Assembly (NCBI RefSeq): GCF_021261325.1
Contig: NZ_JAJSBI010000008.1
Coordinates: 186,001-250,000, forward strand
From: Streptomyces guryensis
GTDB taxonomy: Bacteria; Actinomycetota; Actinomycetes; Streptomycetales; Streptomycetaceae
Direction of reading: 5' to 3'
DNA length: 64,000 nt
Of the stretch, positions 50,361 to 59,104 are shown in pieces. The notes beneath the pieces are model-generated. The model saw nothing but the letters and a program-made list of their open reading frames with translations, did no database searches and had not been told where the DNA came from. How positions within the stretch are numbered: position 1 is the first letter of the stretch; every line of letters begins with the position of its first letter. A program made the translations under genes and the position numbers.

Positions 50361-50407
50361 ATGCCCCTCAGGTGCACTGATCAACTCACAGTGCGCCAAA
50401 GGGGCAT
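50361..50407 (-). terminator. Terminator of the fru operon
   Basis: Two-tier hairpin 15 nt after the fruA stop. The outer stem is ATGCCCCT/AGGGGCAT and the inner stem GGTGCACTG/CAGTGCGCC with one G-U pair, around the loop ATCAACTCA. Confidence 0.82.
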
Positions 50408-50421
50408 GCAGGGCCTCGATG

Positions 50422-52509
50422 TCAGGCGGCCACCGGCTGCTTCGCCTGGGCCGTCGACGTCGAAGTGTCGGCCGTCGTGCCCGGGTTCGCCGCCCCCGGT
50501 GCCGGCTTGCGCATGCCCTTCAGGAAGACCACCAGCGTGGCGCTGACGCACACGCCGACCGCGATGGCGATCAGGTAGAGGAAGGCGTTGCCGATCAGCG
50601 GGACCACGAAGATGCCGCCGTGCGGGGCGCGCAGGGTGGCGCCGAAGGCCATCGACAGGGCGCCGGTGATCGCGCCGCCCACCATCGAGGAGGGGATGAC
50701 GCGCAGCGGGTCGGCCGCGGCGAACGGGATGGCGCCCTCGGAGATGAAGGAGGCGCCCAGGACCCAGGCGGCCTTGCCGTTCTCGCGCTCGGTCTCGGTG
50801 AAGAGCTTGCCGCGGACCGTGGTGGCCAGAGCCATCGCGAGCGGCGGGACCATGCCGGCGGCCATGACCGCGGCCATGATCTTCATCGCGGAGTCGCTCG
50901 GGTTGGAGACGGCGATACCGGCGGTGGCGAAGGTGTACGCGACCTTGTTGACGGGTCCGCCGAGGTCGAAGCACATCATCAGGCCGAGCAGCAGGCCGAG
51001 CAGGATGGCGTTGGAGCCGGAGAGTCCGTTCAGCCAGTCGGTCATGCCCTTCTGGGCGGAGGCGATGGGCTTGCCGACCACGACGAACATCAGGAACCCG
51101 ACGATCGCCGAGGAGATCAGCGGGATCACCACCACCGGCATGATGCCGCGGAGCACCGCCGGGATGTTGATCTTCTGGATCGCCATCACCACGCCACCGG
51201 CCAGCAGACCGGCGACCAGGCCGCCGAGGAAGCCCGCGTTGATCGTGGAGGCGATCATGCCGCCCACGAAGCCGGGGACCAGACCCGGCCGGTCCGCCAT
51301 GCCGTACGCGATGTAGCCCGCCAGCACCGGGACCAGGAACCCGAAGGCCACGGCGCCGATCTGGAACATCAGGGCGGCCCAGCTGTCGGTCTGGGTCCAC
51401 ACGAAGTGGTTCATCACCGAGGGCGCGGACTTGATCTCGTATCCGCCGATCGCGAACCCGAGGGCGATCAGCAGACCGCCGGCCGCGACGAACGGGACCA
51501 TGTAACTCACGCCGGACATCAGCCACTTGCGCAGCTTGGTGCCGTAGCCCTCGCCGGATTCTCCGGCCCGCTCGACCGGGGTGCCGGGCGCGGCGCCCGC
51601 GGTCACCTCACCGCGCTCGGCCTTGCCGCGCACCTCGGTGATCAGCTCGCCGGGGCGGTTGATGCCCGCCTTGACGCCGACGTCGACGGTCGGCTTGCCG
51701 GCGAAGCGCTCCTTCTCCCGTACGGGGACGTCGTGCGCGAAGATCACGGCGTCCGCCGCGGCGATGACGGCCGGGTCGAGCCGGGTGAAACCGGCCGAGC
51801 CCTGCGTCTCGACGGTGACCTCGACGCCCGCGTCACGGCCCGCGTTCTCCAGCGACTCGGCCGCCATGTACGTGTGCGCGATGCCGGTCGGGCAGGACGT
51901 GACGGCGACGACACGGAAGGGGCGCTCGTCCGCCGAGGGGGCGCCCGGCGCCGGGGCGGACGCGTTCTCGGCGCTCGCACCCGGTGCCGGGGCCGTGTTG
52001 CCCGCTGCGGCGTCGGCGGAGGCCGCCCCCGACGCCGCAGCGGAGTCTTCGGAGCCGGTCGCGGCCGGCTCGTCCCCGCGGATCAGTGCGGCCGCGGCCG
52101 CCGCGTCGCCCGCCGAGCGCAGTGCGTCGGTGAACTCGGCGTTCATCAGCTGCCGGGCCAGCGACGACAGGATCGTGAGGTGGGCGTCGTCGGCGCCGGC
52201 GGGCGCCGCGATCAGGAAGATCAGGTCGGCGGGGCCGTCCGCCGCGCCGAAGTCGATGCCGGCGGCGCTGCGCCCGAAGGCCAGCGTCGGCTCGGTGACG
52301 TGCTCGCTCCGGCAGTGCGGGATGCCGATGCCGCCGTCGAGGCCGGTGGGCATCTGCGCTTCGCGCGCGGCCACGTCGGCGAGGAAGCCCTCCAGGTCGG
52401 TCACCCGGCCCAGGGACACCATGCGCTCGGCGAGGGCACGCGCCGCCGCTTCCTTCGTATCGGCGGACAGGTCGAGGTCGACCAGGTCCGCGGTGATCAT
52501 GTCGCTCAT
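50422..52509 (-). CDS. fruA: PTS fructose transporter subunit IIABC
   Basis: A 695-residue fused permease. IIA (residues 1-~145) has the phosphorylated H65 in GIPHCRSEH. An Ala/Pro/Glu-rich linker (~148-193) leads to IIB (~195-290) with C206 in VTSCPTGIAHTYMAAE. IIC (~310-670) has about ten membrane segments (SGVSYMVPFVAAGGLLIALG, APHGGIFVVPL). It takes up fructose and makes fructose-1-phosphate. AAGGAGCCC precedes the ATG at 52509. It is the last gene of fruR-fruK-fruA but is separated from fruK by a 370-bp gap with a repeat. Confidence 0.95.
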   Translation of the reverse strand: MSDMITADLVDLDLSADTKEAAARALAERMVSLGRVTDLEGFLADVAAREAQMPTGLDGGIGIPHCRSEHVTEPTLAFGRSAAGIDFGAADGPADLIFLIAAPAGADDAHLTILSSLARQLMNAEFTDALRSAGDAAAAAALIRGDEPAATGSEDSAAASGAASADAAAGNTAPAPGASAENASAPAPGAPSADERPFRVVAVTSCPTGIAHTYMAAESLENAGRDAGVEVTVETQGSAGFTRLDPAVIAAADAVIFAHDVPVREKERFAGKPTVDVGVKAGINRPGELITEVRGKAERGEVTAGAAPGTPVERAGESGEGYGTKLRKWLMSGVSYMVPFVAAGGLLIALGFAIGGYEIKSAPSVMNHFVWTQTDSWAALMFQIGAVAFGFLVPVLAGYIAYGMADRPGLVPGFVGGMIASTINAGFLGGLVAGLLAGGVVMAIQKINIPAVLRGIMPVVVIPLISSAIVGFLMFVVVGKPIASAQKGMTDWLNGLSGSNAILLGLLLGLMMCFDLGGPVNKVAYTFATAGIAVSNPSDSAMKIMAAVMAAGMVPPLAMALATTVRGKLFTETERENGKAAWVLGASFISEGAIPFAAADPLRVIPSSMVGGAITGALSMAFGATLRAPHGGIFVVPLIGNAFLYLIAIAVGVCVSATLVVFLKGMRKPAPGAANPGTTADTSTSTAQAKQPVAA

Positions 52510-52537
52510 CGCGGGCTCCTTCGCACGCGTATCGCCC

Positions 52538-52614
52538 GGGGGGTGGGGTGGGCGGGGGTGGGGACGGGGGTGCTGCGGGGGGTGGGATCAGTGGGGGCGG
52601 GAGCGGGGCCGGGG
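52538..52614 (+). other. G-run tract upstream of fruA (G-quadruplex potential)
   Basis: About eleven runs of three or more G on the plus strand in under 80 bp, separated by 1-5 nt (for example GGGGGGTGGGGTGGGCGGGG). The plus strand is the template strand for fruA, so the mRNA is C-rich there. It lies in the 370-bp fruK-fruA gap (52510-52879), which holds no gene. Confidence 0.7.
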
Positions 52615-52708
52615 AAACCCCGCCTCCCGTCGGCGGATACCAGTAACAGGGAGCCTCGCCGCATTGGCGCTGCGCCGGCTGTGCCGATCCGCGGTGCTGC
52701 CGCGGGGC

Positions 52709-52821
52709 CGTCTGCCGTCGGCCGTGTGCAGCGCCGTCGTGGCTGGTCGCGCCCGCGCGGCGGAGCCGCGTATGTCACAGCCCGGCGCCCCTTCAGGGTG
52801 CTGCCGCACCGCAGCGGCGTT
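52709..52821 (-). repeat. Dispersed intergenic repeat, copy D (inside the fru operon)
   Basis: Reverse orientation: GCCGTCGTGGCTGGTCGCGC, then GGCGGAGCCGCGTA and CCCGGCGCCCCTTCAGGGTG, the reverse complement of the blocks in copies B and C. It separates fruK from fruA. Confidence 0.75.
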
Positions 52822-52879
52822 CGTCCGACCTGCTTGGGGACCTGTCCGGGCAGCATGAGACCGGACAATACGGGATACG

Positions 52880-53827
52880 TCATGACACCGGCTCCCTCAG
52901 TACGCGGTCCACCGGCACGTCGGCCGTCACCGTCACCGCCGCCGGATCCAGGTCGCGCGGGGTCGGCATCAAGCTGCCCGGCAGCTGGACGGCCGCCGCG
53001 CCGTGCGCGACCGCCGAGGCCAGCGCCTCCGGGCCGCCGCCGCCGGCGATCAGGAAACCTGCCAACGACGAATCGCCGGCACCCACGTTGCTGCGTACGG
53101 CGTCCACACGCGCGTTGCCGAACCAGGCGCCCGAGGCGTCCACGAGCAGTTGCCCGTCGGCGCCCAGGCTCGCGAGGACGGCGCGCGCGCCCATCTCCCG
53201 CAACTCCTCGGCCGCCTTCACCGCGTCGCCGACGGTGAACAGGGGGCGACCGACGGCCTCCGCGAGTTCCTCGGCGTTCGGCTTCACCACGTCGGGCCGC
53301 TCGCGCAGCGCCGCGAGCAGGGCGGGTCCGGAGGTGTCCAGGGCGATCCGCGCGCCCCCTGCGTGCACCCGGGCGACGACATCGGCGTACCACGCCGGCG
53401 CGAGCCCCCGCGGAAGGCTCCCGCAGCAGGCGATCCAGTCCGCGTCGGGCGACTGCCGGTGCACGGTGTTCAGCAGCAGTTCCTGCTCCTGGGCCGAGAG
53501 CTCCGGGCCGGGTGCGTTGATCTTCGTGAGCACCCCGTCCGCCTCCGCGAGCGCGATGTTCGAGCGGGTGGCCCCGGCGACCGGCACCGGCGCGACCTCG
53601 ATGCCCTGCGCGTCGAGCAGCTCGGCGACGAGCGCGCCCGGTGCGCCGCCCAGGGGCAGCACCGCGACCGTGCGCTGCCCGGCAGCTGCGACCGCACGCG
53701 AGACGTTCACACCTTTGCCGCCCGGGTCCATGCGCTCACCGGTGGCGCGGATGACCTCGCCACGGTAGAGCGAGGGGATCTCGTACGTGCGGTCCAGGGA
53801 CGGGTTCGGGGTGACGGTGAGGATCAT
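52880..53827 (-). CDS. fruK: 1-phosphofructokinase
   Basis: A 315-residue PfkB-family kinase: MILTVTPNPSLDRTYEI, DPGGKGVNVSRAVAAAG (substrate motif) and VRSNVGAGDSSLAGFL, containing the catalytic GAGD-S. It phosphorylates fructose-1-phosphate made by FruA to fructose-1,6-bisphosphate. Its ATG overlaps the fruR stop by 4 bp (ATGA). Confidence 0.95.
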   Translation of the reverse strand: MILTVTPNPSLDRTYEIPSLYRGEVIRATGERMDPGGKGVNVSRAVAAAGQRTVAVLPLGGAPGALVAELLDAQGIEVAPVPVAGATRSNIALAEADGVLTKINAPGPELSAQEQELLLNTVHRQSPDADWIACCGSLPRGLAPAWYADVVARVHAGGARIALDTSGPALLAALRERPDVVKPNAEELAEAVGRPLFTVGDAVKAAEELREMGARAVLASLGADGQLLVDASGAWFGNARVDAVRSNVGAGDSSLAGFLIAGGGGPEALASAVAHGAAAVQLPGSLMPTPRDLDPAAVTVTADVPVDRVLREPVS

Positions 53828-54585
53828 GCGCGCACTACTTCCGTGCCGCCGCGCTCGATGGCGGTGGCGTCTTCTGGGCTCAGCCCGCTGTCGGTGATCA
53901 GCAGGTCCACGTCGCTCAGGTCACCGAAACGCGCGAAGTGCTCCTGGCCGTGCTTGGACGAGTCGGCGAGCAGCACCACCCGGCGGGCCGCGGCCACCGC
54001 CGCGCGCTTGACCGCGGCCTCGGCGAGGTCGGGGGTGGTCAGCCCGTGGTCGGCGGAGAAGCCGTTGGCCGCCACGAACAGCACGTCCGCCCGGATCTCG
54101 CTGTAGGCACGCAGCGCCCAGGCGTCCACGGCGGCGCGGGTACGGTGCCGGACGCGCCCCCCGACGAGGTGGAGCTGGATGCCGGGGTGGTCCGCGAGGC
54201 GGGCCGCGATCGGCAGGCTGTGTGTGACGACGGTGAGCGACGCCTCCAGGGGCAGGGCGGCGGCGAGCCTCGCCACCGTCGTACCGGCGTCGAGGATCAT
54301 CGTGCCCTCGCTCGGCAGCTCCGTGAGGGCGGCCTTGGCGATGCGGTCCTTCTCGTCGGTCGAGGTGCCCTCGCGCTCGGCGAGATCCGGCTCGAAGTCG
54401 AGCCGCCCGGCCGGTATGGCCCCGCCGTGCACCCGCCGGACCAGCCCCGCGCGGTCGAGGGCCTTCAGGTCCCGGCGGATCGTCTCCGCCGTCACCTGGA
54501 ACTCCTCGGCCAGCGACACGACGTCCACCCGCCCGCCGTCACGGGCCAGCCGGAGGATCTCCTGCTGCCGCTCCGGTGCGTACAT
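53824..54585 (-). CDS. fruR: DeoR-family repressor of the fructose operon
   Basis: A 253-residue DeoR/GlpR regulator. The N-terminal HTH is at residues 6-58 (RQQEILRLARDGGRVDVVSLAEEFQVTAETIRRDLKALDRAGLVRRVHGGAI in parts). The sugar-phosphate-binding domain starts near 75 (KDRIAKAALTELPSEGTMILDAGTTVARLA). It likely responds to fructose-1-phosphate. ATG at 54585 gives the normal family start MYAPERQQEIL; the longer frame covers the promoter. First gene of the operon. Confidence 0.92.
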   Translation of the reverse strand: MYAPERQQEILRLARDGGRVDVVSLAEEFQVTAETIRRDLKALDRAGLVRRVHGGAIPAGRLDFEPDLAEREGTSTDEKDRIAKAALTELPSEGTMILDAGTTVARLAAALPLEASLTVVTHSLPIAARLADHPGIQLHLVGGRVRHRTRAAVDAWALRAYSEIRADVLFVAANGFSADHGLTTPDLAEAAVKRAAVAAARRVVLLADSSKHGQEHFARFGDLSDVDLLITDSGLSPEDATAIERGGTEVVRA

Positions 54586-54653
54586 GTCCGTTCGCCTCCG
54601 ACCCTGTGCCCGAACTTGTGGTTTCAGTGGGAGGCTACGCCCGGATTTCCGGA

Positions 54654-54706
54654 AAGTAAACAGGTTCGGGCGCCATCCAGACACAAACGGGCATCGGTGA
54701 AACAGG
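54654..54706. promoter_or_regulatory. Three direct AAAC-type repeats between fruR and the TIR gene
   Basis: AGTAAACAGG (54654-54663), CACAAACGGG (54682-54691) and GTGAAACAGG (54697-54706) fit RNNAAACRGG-like spacing typical of DeoR operators. They lie 69-121 bp upstream of fruR. The third copy overlaps the presumed -35 of the divergent TIR gene, whose -10 may be TACCCT at 54719-54724. Confidence 0.4.
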
Positions 54707-54755
54707 GACCGGCAGCATTACCCTGGTCTGAGGGACACACCCTCGGGGGGACGCT

Positions 54756-55649
54756 GTGGACCGGAGTGAGGCCGGCCTCCGTGACCGTCCGGAGCACGAC
54801 TGGCACACGGAGGCCGTCGAAACGCTGCTGCGCTCAGAGACGTTCGCCAACCCCCATGCACGAGCCCTGCTGATCTGGCTGGTCGAAGCCGCCCTGGCGG
54901 AACGGGGCCCTTTAGCGGACACCCTCTACGAAAGCGCCCCGTCCTCACATCACCGACCCCCCACCACGGCCCTCCTGGAGTGCGTGGAACTCGTCCGACG
55001 CTGCGACCGCCGGCCCCGGGGCCTGCGCACCCTGGCCGCCACGTTACGGCTGTTGGAGCCGGACAGCGGACCCGCGCAGCGCGTGGCCGAGCTGGCGGAG
55101 GAACGCAAGGCCGCCCCGCCTGCGGGGGGCATGCGGCGACCGACCCTCCCGGACGCCCTTTCGGCACCGCCCGACCGGGACGAACGCAAGGATTTCTTCA
55201 TCTCCTACGCCGCCGCCGACCAGCGGTGGGCGGTATGGGTCGCGTGGGAACTGGAGAGCGCCGGTTACCGAGTCCTGGTGCAGGAGTGGGACTTCGTCCC
55301 GGGCAGCAACTGGCAGCTCGGTATGGAACGGGGCATGTCCGAGTGCGAACGCGTCCTGGCAGTCCTGTCCCCGGCCTACGTCGAATCGGTGTACGGACGG
55401 CTTGAATGGCAGGTGGCGCTGGGGAGCGATCCGACCGGCTTCACGCGCAGGCTCGTACCCGTTCGGGTCACCCCCTGCCATCCAAGCGGGCTGCTGGCGG
55501 CCCTTGTCTTCATCGACCTGGTGGGGTTGACCGTGGAACAGGCGCGCACCCGGCTGCTCCACGGGATGGACTCAGTGCGCGCGGGACGGTCCAAGCCCCT
55601 CGGGCCTCCCCGGTATCCGGCCTCCGACCACGAGAAAGGGGAAGCGTGA
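54756..55649 (+). CDS. EAD-TIR domain protein (predicted NADase effector)
   Basis: A 297-residue cytoplasmic protein. Residues ~18-115 look like an effector-associated domain of the EAD2 type (AVETLLRSETFANPHARALLIWLVEAAL, LLECVELVRRCDRRPRGLRTLAATLRLLEPDSG). Residues ~146-258 are a TIR domain (DFFISYAAADQRWAVWVAWELESAGYRV, SECERVLAVLSPAYVESVYGRLEW) with the likely catalytic glutamate E217. GTG start behind GGGGGG. The stop overlaps the NB-ARC gene start, so the pair is coupled. Two leucines (L53, L97) use TTA codons, which are rare in Streptomyces. First gene of a conflict-system island. Confidence 0.85.
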   Translation: MDRSEAGLRDRPEHDWHTEAVETLLRSETFANPHARALLIWLVEAALAERGPLADTLYESAPSSHHRPPTTALLECVELVRRCDRRPRGLRTLAATLRLLEPDSGPAQRVAELAEERKAAPPAGGMRRPTLPDALSAPPDRDERKDFFISYAAADQRWAVWVAWELESAGYRVLVQEWDFVPGSNWQLGMERGMSECERVLAVLSPAYVESVYGRLEWQVALGSDPTGFTRRLVPVRVTPCHPSGLLAALVFIDLVGLTVEQARTRLLHGMDSVRAGRSKPLGPPRYPASDHEKGEA

Positions 55650-58180
55650 TGCCGCACGACGCCATCGGGGCCCATGCCGCGCGCGCCCGGTCCGCCCCGG
55701 CGGTCTGGGGAAACGTGCCGCCGAGCAACCCCAACTTCACCGGGCGCAAAGCCATGCTGGCGGAACTGCACCAGCGCCTGCTGCGGGACAAGGGAGCCGC
55801 CGTCGTGCCGCAGAGCCTGCACGGCCTCGGCGGCGTCGGCAAGACCTCGATGGCCGTCCAGTACCTGTACCGGCAGATGGCCGACTACGACGTCGTATGG
55901 TGGATCTCCGCCGAGCGCACCGCGCAGATCTCCGCATCGCTGGTGGAACTCGCGCCGCACCTCGATGTACCGACCGGACCGGACGTCGCCTCGACGGTCG
56001 GTTGCGTGTTGGAGGCGTTGCGCGCCGGACAGCCGTACGCCAACTGGCTGTTGGTGTTCGACAACGCCGAAAGCCCGGAGGCGATACGGCCGTTCCTTCC
56101 GGCCGGCGGACCCGGCACTGTTCTCATCACTTCCCGCAATCCGCACTGGGCAGAGATCGCCCGCCCCTTCGAGGTCGATGTCTTCATCCGCGAGGAGAGC
56201 AAGCGTGTGCTGCGCGAGCGGAGCCCGGACATCGACGACACGGACGCCGACCGGCTCGCCGCGGCGCTCGGTGACCTGCCGCTGGCCATCGAGCAGGCGG
56301 CGGCCTGGCACTCCGAGACCGGTATGCCCGTCGCCGAATACCTCCAGCTTCTCGAAGAGAAACGCGTCGAACTGCTGCGCGAGACCGCACTACCTCGGGC
56401 CCGGCATCCGGTCATAGCGGCCTGGAACGTCTCCCTGGACCAGTTGCAGGCCGAGAACCCGGCCGCGTACCAACTCCTGCAGATCTGCTCCCTGTACGCT
56501 CCCGAGCCGATCCCCCGCGCGTTGTTCGGGCGCAGGCCACGCGGCCCCGTCACGCCCGAGCTGGATCCGGTACTGGGCGATCCGATCCGGCTCGGACAGG
56601 CGATCCGAGAGATCAGTCGCTACTCGCTGGCCCGTGTCCACCGCCACGAGACCACGCTGCTCATGCACCGCCTGGTGCAGACCGCCGTGTCGTCCCGCAT
56701 GACCGACGACGAACGGTCCGTCATGCTCCGGGCAGCTCATCTGCTGCTGGCCTCGAACGACCCCAACGCCCCGGACAACGCGCAGCACTGGCAGCGGTAC
56801 AGCTCGCTGCATCCCCACGTCCTGGTGTCCGGCGCTGAGCGTTCCGACGAGGGCTGGGTGCGCAACCTCGTCGTGAACGAGGTCATCTACCTACTCCGGT
56901 GGGGAGACTACGAGTCCGGTCTGGAACTCGCCCGCACCGCCCACGGGACCTGGTCCCAGAAGCTCGGCCAGGACCATCCGCAGACTCTGCAGATGGCCCG
57001 CTGGCTGGGGTTCCTGCTCTTCAGCATGGGTCGCTACCAGGAAGCCGCCGACCTCAACTCAACAGTCCTGGAGGCTTATCGGCGCACGATGGGCCCCGAT
57101 GCCCAGGACACCACCGACGCTCTCGGCAACGTCGCCATCGACCACCGCGTACGCGGCGCCTTCAGCGAAGCCCTCACCCTGTCAGAATCCGTCCACCGGC
57201 AATACCTGCGGTTGCTCGGCCCCGACGACCCCGAGACCCTGCGCGCCGCCCACAACCTCGGCGTCAGCCTCCGGCTCGTCGGCGACTTCGCCCGCGCCCG
57301 TGATCTCGACCGGCGGACCTGGACCGGCCTCACCCAGATCTACGGCCACGACAACGTGACCTCGCTGAACACCTGGCTCGCCTACGTTGTCGACACCCGC
57401 GAACTCGGCCAGTACGGCGAAGCGCTGGCCCAGCACCGGGAGATGGCCGAACAGATCGACCAGCTCTTCGGCCATGACATCCCCCTTCGCCTGTCCTGCC
57501 GACGCCACCTCGCCGTCACGCTGCGCAAGGCGGGCAGACACGAGGAGGCCCTGGACGCGGCGGAGCGCGCCAACGCCGCTCTGAGGCGGCGCCACGGCAT
57601 GAGCAATCCCGAATCCATATGCTCCGCACTGGAGTTGAGCGTCCAGCTGCGCGACGCGGGTCGACATCAGTCCGCGCTCGCCCTGGGCATGGAGACCTGG
57701 CATCTGTACACGCAGACGTACGGACGCATGCATCCGCACACCCTGTCGGCCGCAGTGAACATGGCCGTCACCTTCCGGTGCACAGGCAACGCGGCCGCCG
57801 CCCGGCGCATCGACATTCTTGCCCTGCGGGGCTTCGTCACAGCTCTCGGTGAGACGCATCCGTCGACCCTCATCTGCCGCACCAACCTCGCCAGCGACCA
57901 CTACGCCCTCGGCGACGCGGCCATCGCCCACGACCTCGACACCGAAACCCTCCGCCGCTCCCGCGAGGTCTTCGACGAGGACCACCCCTCCACCCTCGCC
58001 TGCGCCGCCAACCTCGCCATGGACCTCCGCACCCTCGGCCACACCGACCAGGCCACCACCCTCCACACCGACACCCAAGAACGCCTCAGCCGCAAACTCG
58101 GCAGCAGCCACCCCGCCGTCACCCAAGCCGCCGACTGGGAACACCGCGCCAACTGCGACATCGACCCCATGCCGTTATGA
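55649..58180 (+). CDS. NB-ARC/TPR STAND NTPase, FxsT-type
   Basis: An 843-residue STAND protein. The N-terminal VWGNVPPSNPNFTGRKAMLAELHQRLL leads to an NB-ARC ATPase: P-loop GLGGVGKT (residues 59-66), Walker B LLVFDNAE (~135-142), and a GLPLA-like GDLPLAIEQAAAWH. From ~400 to the end it is a long array of TPR-like helices (H-P-x-T-L-x-x-x-x-N-L-A repeats). The protein ends CDIDPMPL, as FxSxx-COOH-system TPR proteins do. ATG 55649 has GGGGA 6 nt upstream. The last sense codon is TTA. It probably senses a trigger and oligomerises to activate the coupled TIR protein. Confidence 0.88.
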   Translation: MPHDAIGAHAARARSAPAVWGNVPPSNPNFTGRKAMLAELHQRLLRDKGAAVVPQSLHGLGGVGKTSMAVQYLYRQMADYDVVWWISAERTAQISASLVELAPHLDVPTGPDVASTVGCVLEALRAGQPYANWLLVFDNAESPEAIRPFLPAGGPGTVLITSRNPHWAEIARPFEVDVFIREESKRVLRERSPDIDDTDADRLAAALGDLPLAIEQAAAWHSETGMPVAEYLQLLEEKRVELLRETALPRARHPVIAAWNVSLDQLQAENPAAYQLLQICSLYAPEPIPRALFGRRPRGPVTPELDPVLGDPIRLGQAIREISRYSLARVHRHETTLLMHRLVQTAVSSRMTDDERSVMLRAAHLLLASNDPNAPDNAQHWQRYSSLHPHVLVSGAERSDEGWVRNLVVNEVIYLLRWGDYESGLELARTAHGTWSQKLGQDHPQTLQMARWLGFLLFSMGRYQEAADLNSTVLEAYRRTMGPDAQDTTDALGNVAIDHRVRGAFSEALTLSESVHRQYLRLLGPDDPETLRAAHNLGVSLRLVGDFARARDLDRRTWTGLTQIYGHDNVTSLNTWLAYVVDTRELGQYGEALAQHREMAEQIDQLFGHDIPLRLSCRRHLAVTLRKAGRHEEALDAAERANAALRRRHGMSNPESICSALELSVQLRDAGRHQSALALGMETWHLYTQTYGRMHPHTLSAAVNMAVTFRCTGNAAAARRIDILALRGFVTALGETHPSTLICRTNLASDHYALGDAAIAHDLDTETLRRSREVFDEDHPSTLACAANLAMDLRTLGHTDQATTLHTDTQERLSRKLGSSHPAVTQAADWEHRANCDIDPMPL

Positions 58181-58196
58181 GCCGACTGCCGAAGCC

Positions 58197-58225
58197 CTGA
58201 CGGGCTGTCACCCCATCCGTATCCT
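58197..58225 (+). promoter_or_regulatory. Candidate promoter of the second conflict operon
   Basis: CTGACG (58197-58202), 17-bp spacer, TATCCT (58220-58225), fitting a vegetative sigma factor (TTGACN / TANNNT). The start would be about 25 nt before the GTG of the second TIR gene. Confidence 0.45.
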
Positions 58226-58258
58226 GGACTCCTGGACGCAACTTCTTCGGGGGGTGTT

Positions 58259-59104
58259 GTGGACACGGACGACCCCAACCCGCGTGCCCGGGCGGACGGC
58301 GGTCGCAACTGGCCCATGAACGTGGTCCAGGCGCTGCTGGCCTCGCCCAAGCTCGCGGACGGTCTGACCCGGGCGCTGCTGTTCGAGCTGGTGGGGGCGG
58401 AGCTGGCTCAGCCGCTGGAGGCGGCGGACCAGCCGAGCCTGATGCGCGAGTTCCTGGAGCTGGTGCGGTACTGCGAGGAGCAGCAGGGTGGTCTGATGGC
58501 GTTGGCGCACGCGGTGGAGCGGATCGAGGGCCCGGGCTGGACCTCCCATGTGGTGGGCGAGCTGGTGCGGCAGCGGCTGGCCCGGGCGCCGGCGGCCCAG
58601 GTCAACGGGGTCGAGGGCGCGGCGCAGCGGCGGATCGACGACCGGCGGGACTTCTTCGTCTCGTACACCGCCGCGGACCGCGGATGGGCCGCGTGGATCT
58701 CGTGGCAGCTGGAGAAGGCGGGTTACAGCGTCCTGGTGCAGGACTGGGACTTCGTCGCGGGCAGCAACTGGCTGTTCGGCATGGACGGGGGCGTGACACA
58801 GTGCGAACGCACCATCGCGGTCCTCTCCCCGGCGTATCTGGGCTCCGTCTACGGCCGGCTGGAGTGGCAGGCGGTCCAGAACGGCGACCCGGACGGACTG
58901 CTGCGCAGTCTCGTGCCGGTGATGGTGGTGCGTTGTGCTCCGCGGGGCCTGCTGGGCTCGGTCGTGCACATCGATCTGTCGTCGCCGGATCTGGGCGACG
59001 AGGCCGCCCAGGAGCTTCTGCTGGCGGGTGTCGGCGGTGCGCGCACCGGCCGCTCCAAGCCCGCCGTGGCGCCCCCCTTCCCCCGCTCGGAGGGGCCGCG
59101 TTGA
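58259..59104 (+). CDS. EAD-TIR domain protein, second copy
   Basis: A 281-residue paralogue of the first TIR protein. The EAD-like domain covers residues ~20-105 (VVQALLASPKLADGLTRALLFELVGAEL, FLELVRYCEEQQGGLMALAHAVERI). The TIR domain covers ~130-240 (DFFVSYTAADRGWAAWISWQLEKAGYSVLVQDWDF in parts, VLSPAYLGSVYGRLEW) with likely catalytic E202. GTG start behind GGGGGG, the same leader layout as the first copy. Its stop overlaps the VMAP start (TTGA). No TTA codon. Confidence 0.86.
   Translation: MDTDDPNPRARADGGRNWPMNVVQALLASPKLADGLTRALLFELVGAELAQPLEAADQPSLMREFLELVRYCEEQQGGLMALAHAVERIEGPGWTSHVVGELVRQRLARAPAAQVNGVEGAAQRRIDDRRDFFVSYTAADRGWAAWISWQLEKAGYSVLVQDWDFVAGSNWLFGMDGGVTQCERTIAVLSPAYLGSVYGRLEWQAVQNGDPDGLLRSLVPVMVVRCAPRGLLGSVVHIDLSSPDLGDEAAQELLLAGVGGARTGRSKPAVAPPFPRSEGPR

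Noticed and set aside
52510..52879. Riboswitch or small RNA in the fruK-fruA gap
   Set aside because: The sequence is explained by G-runs and the dispersed repeat; I see no conserved aptamer-like fold.
50419..53238. 939-codon plus-strand frame over fruA and fruK
   Set aside because: Antisense shadow of well-supported fru genes.
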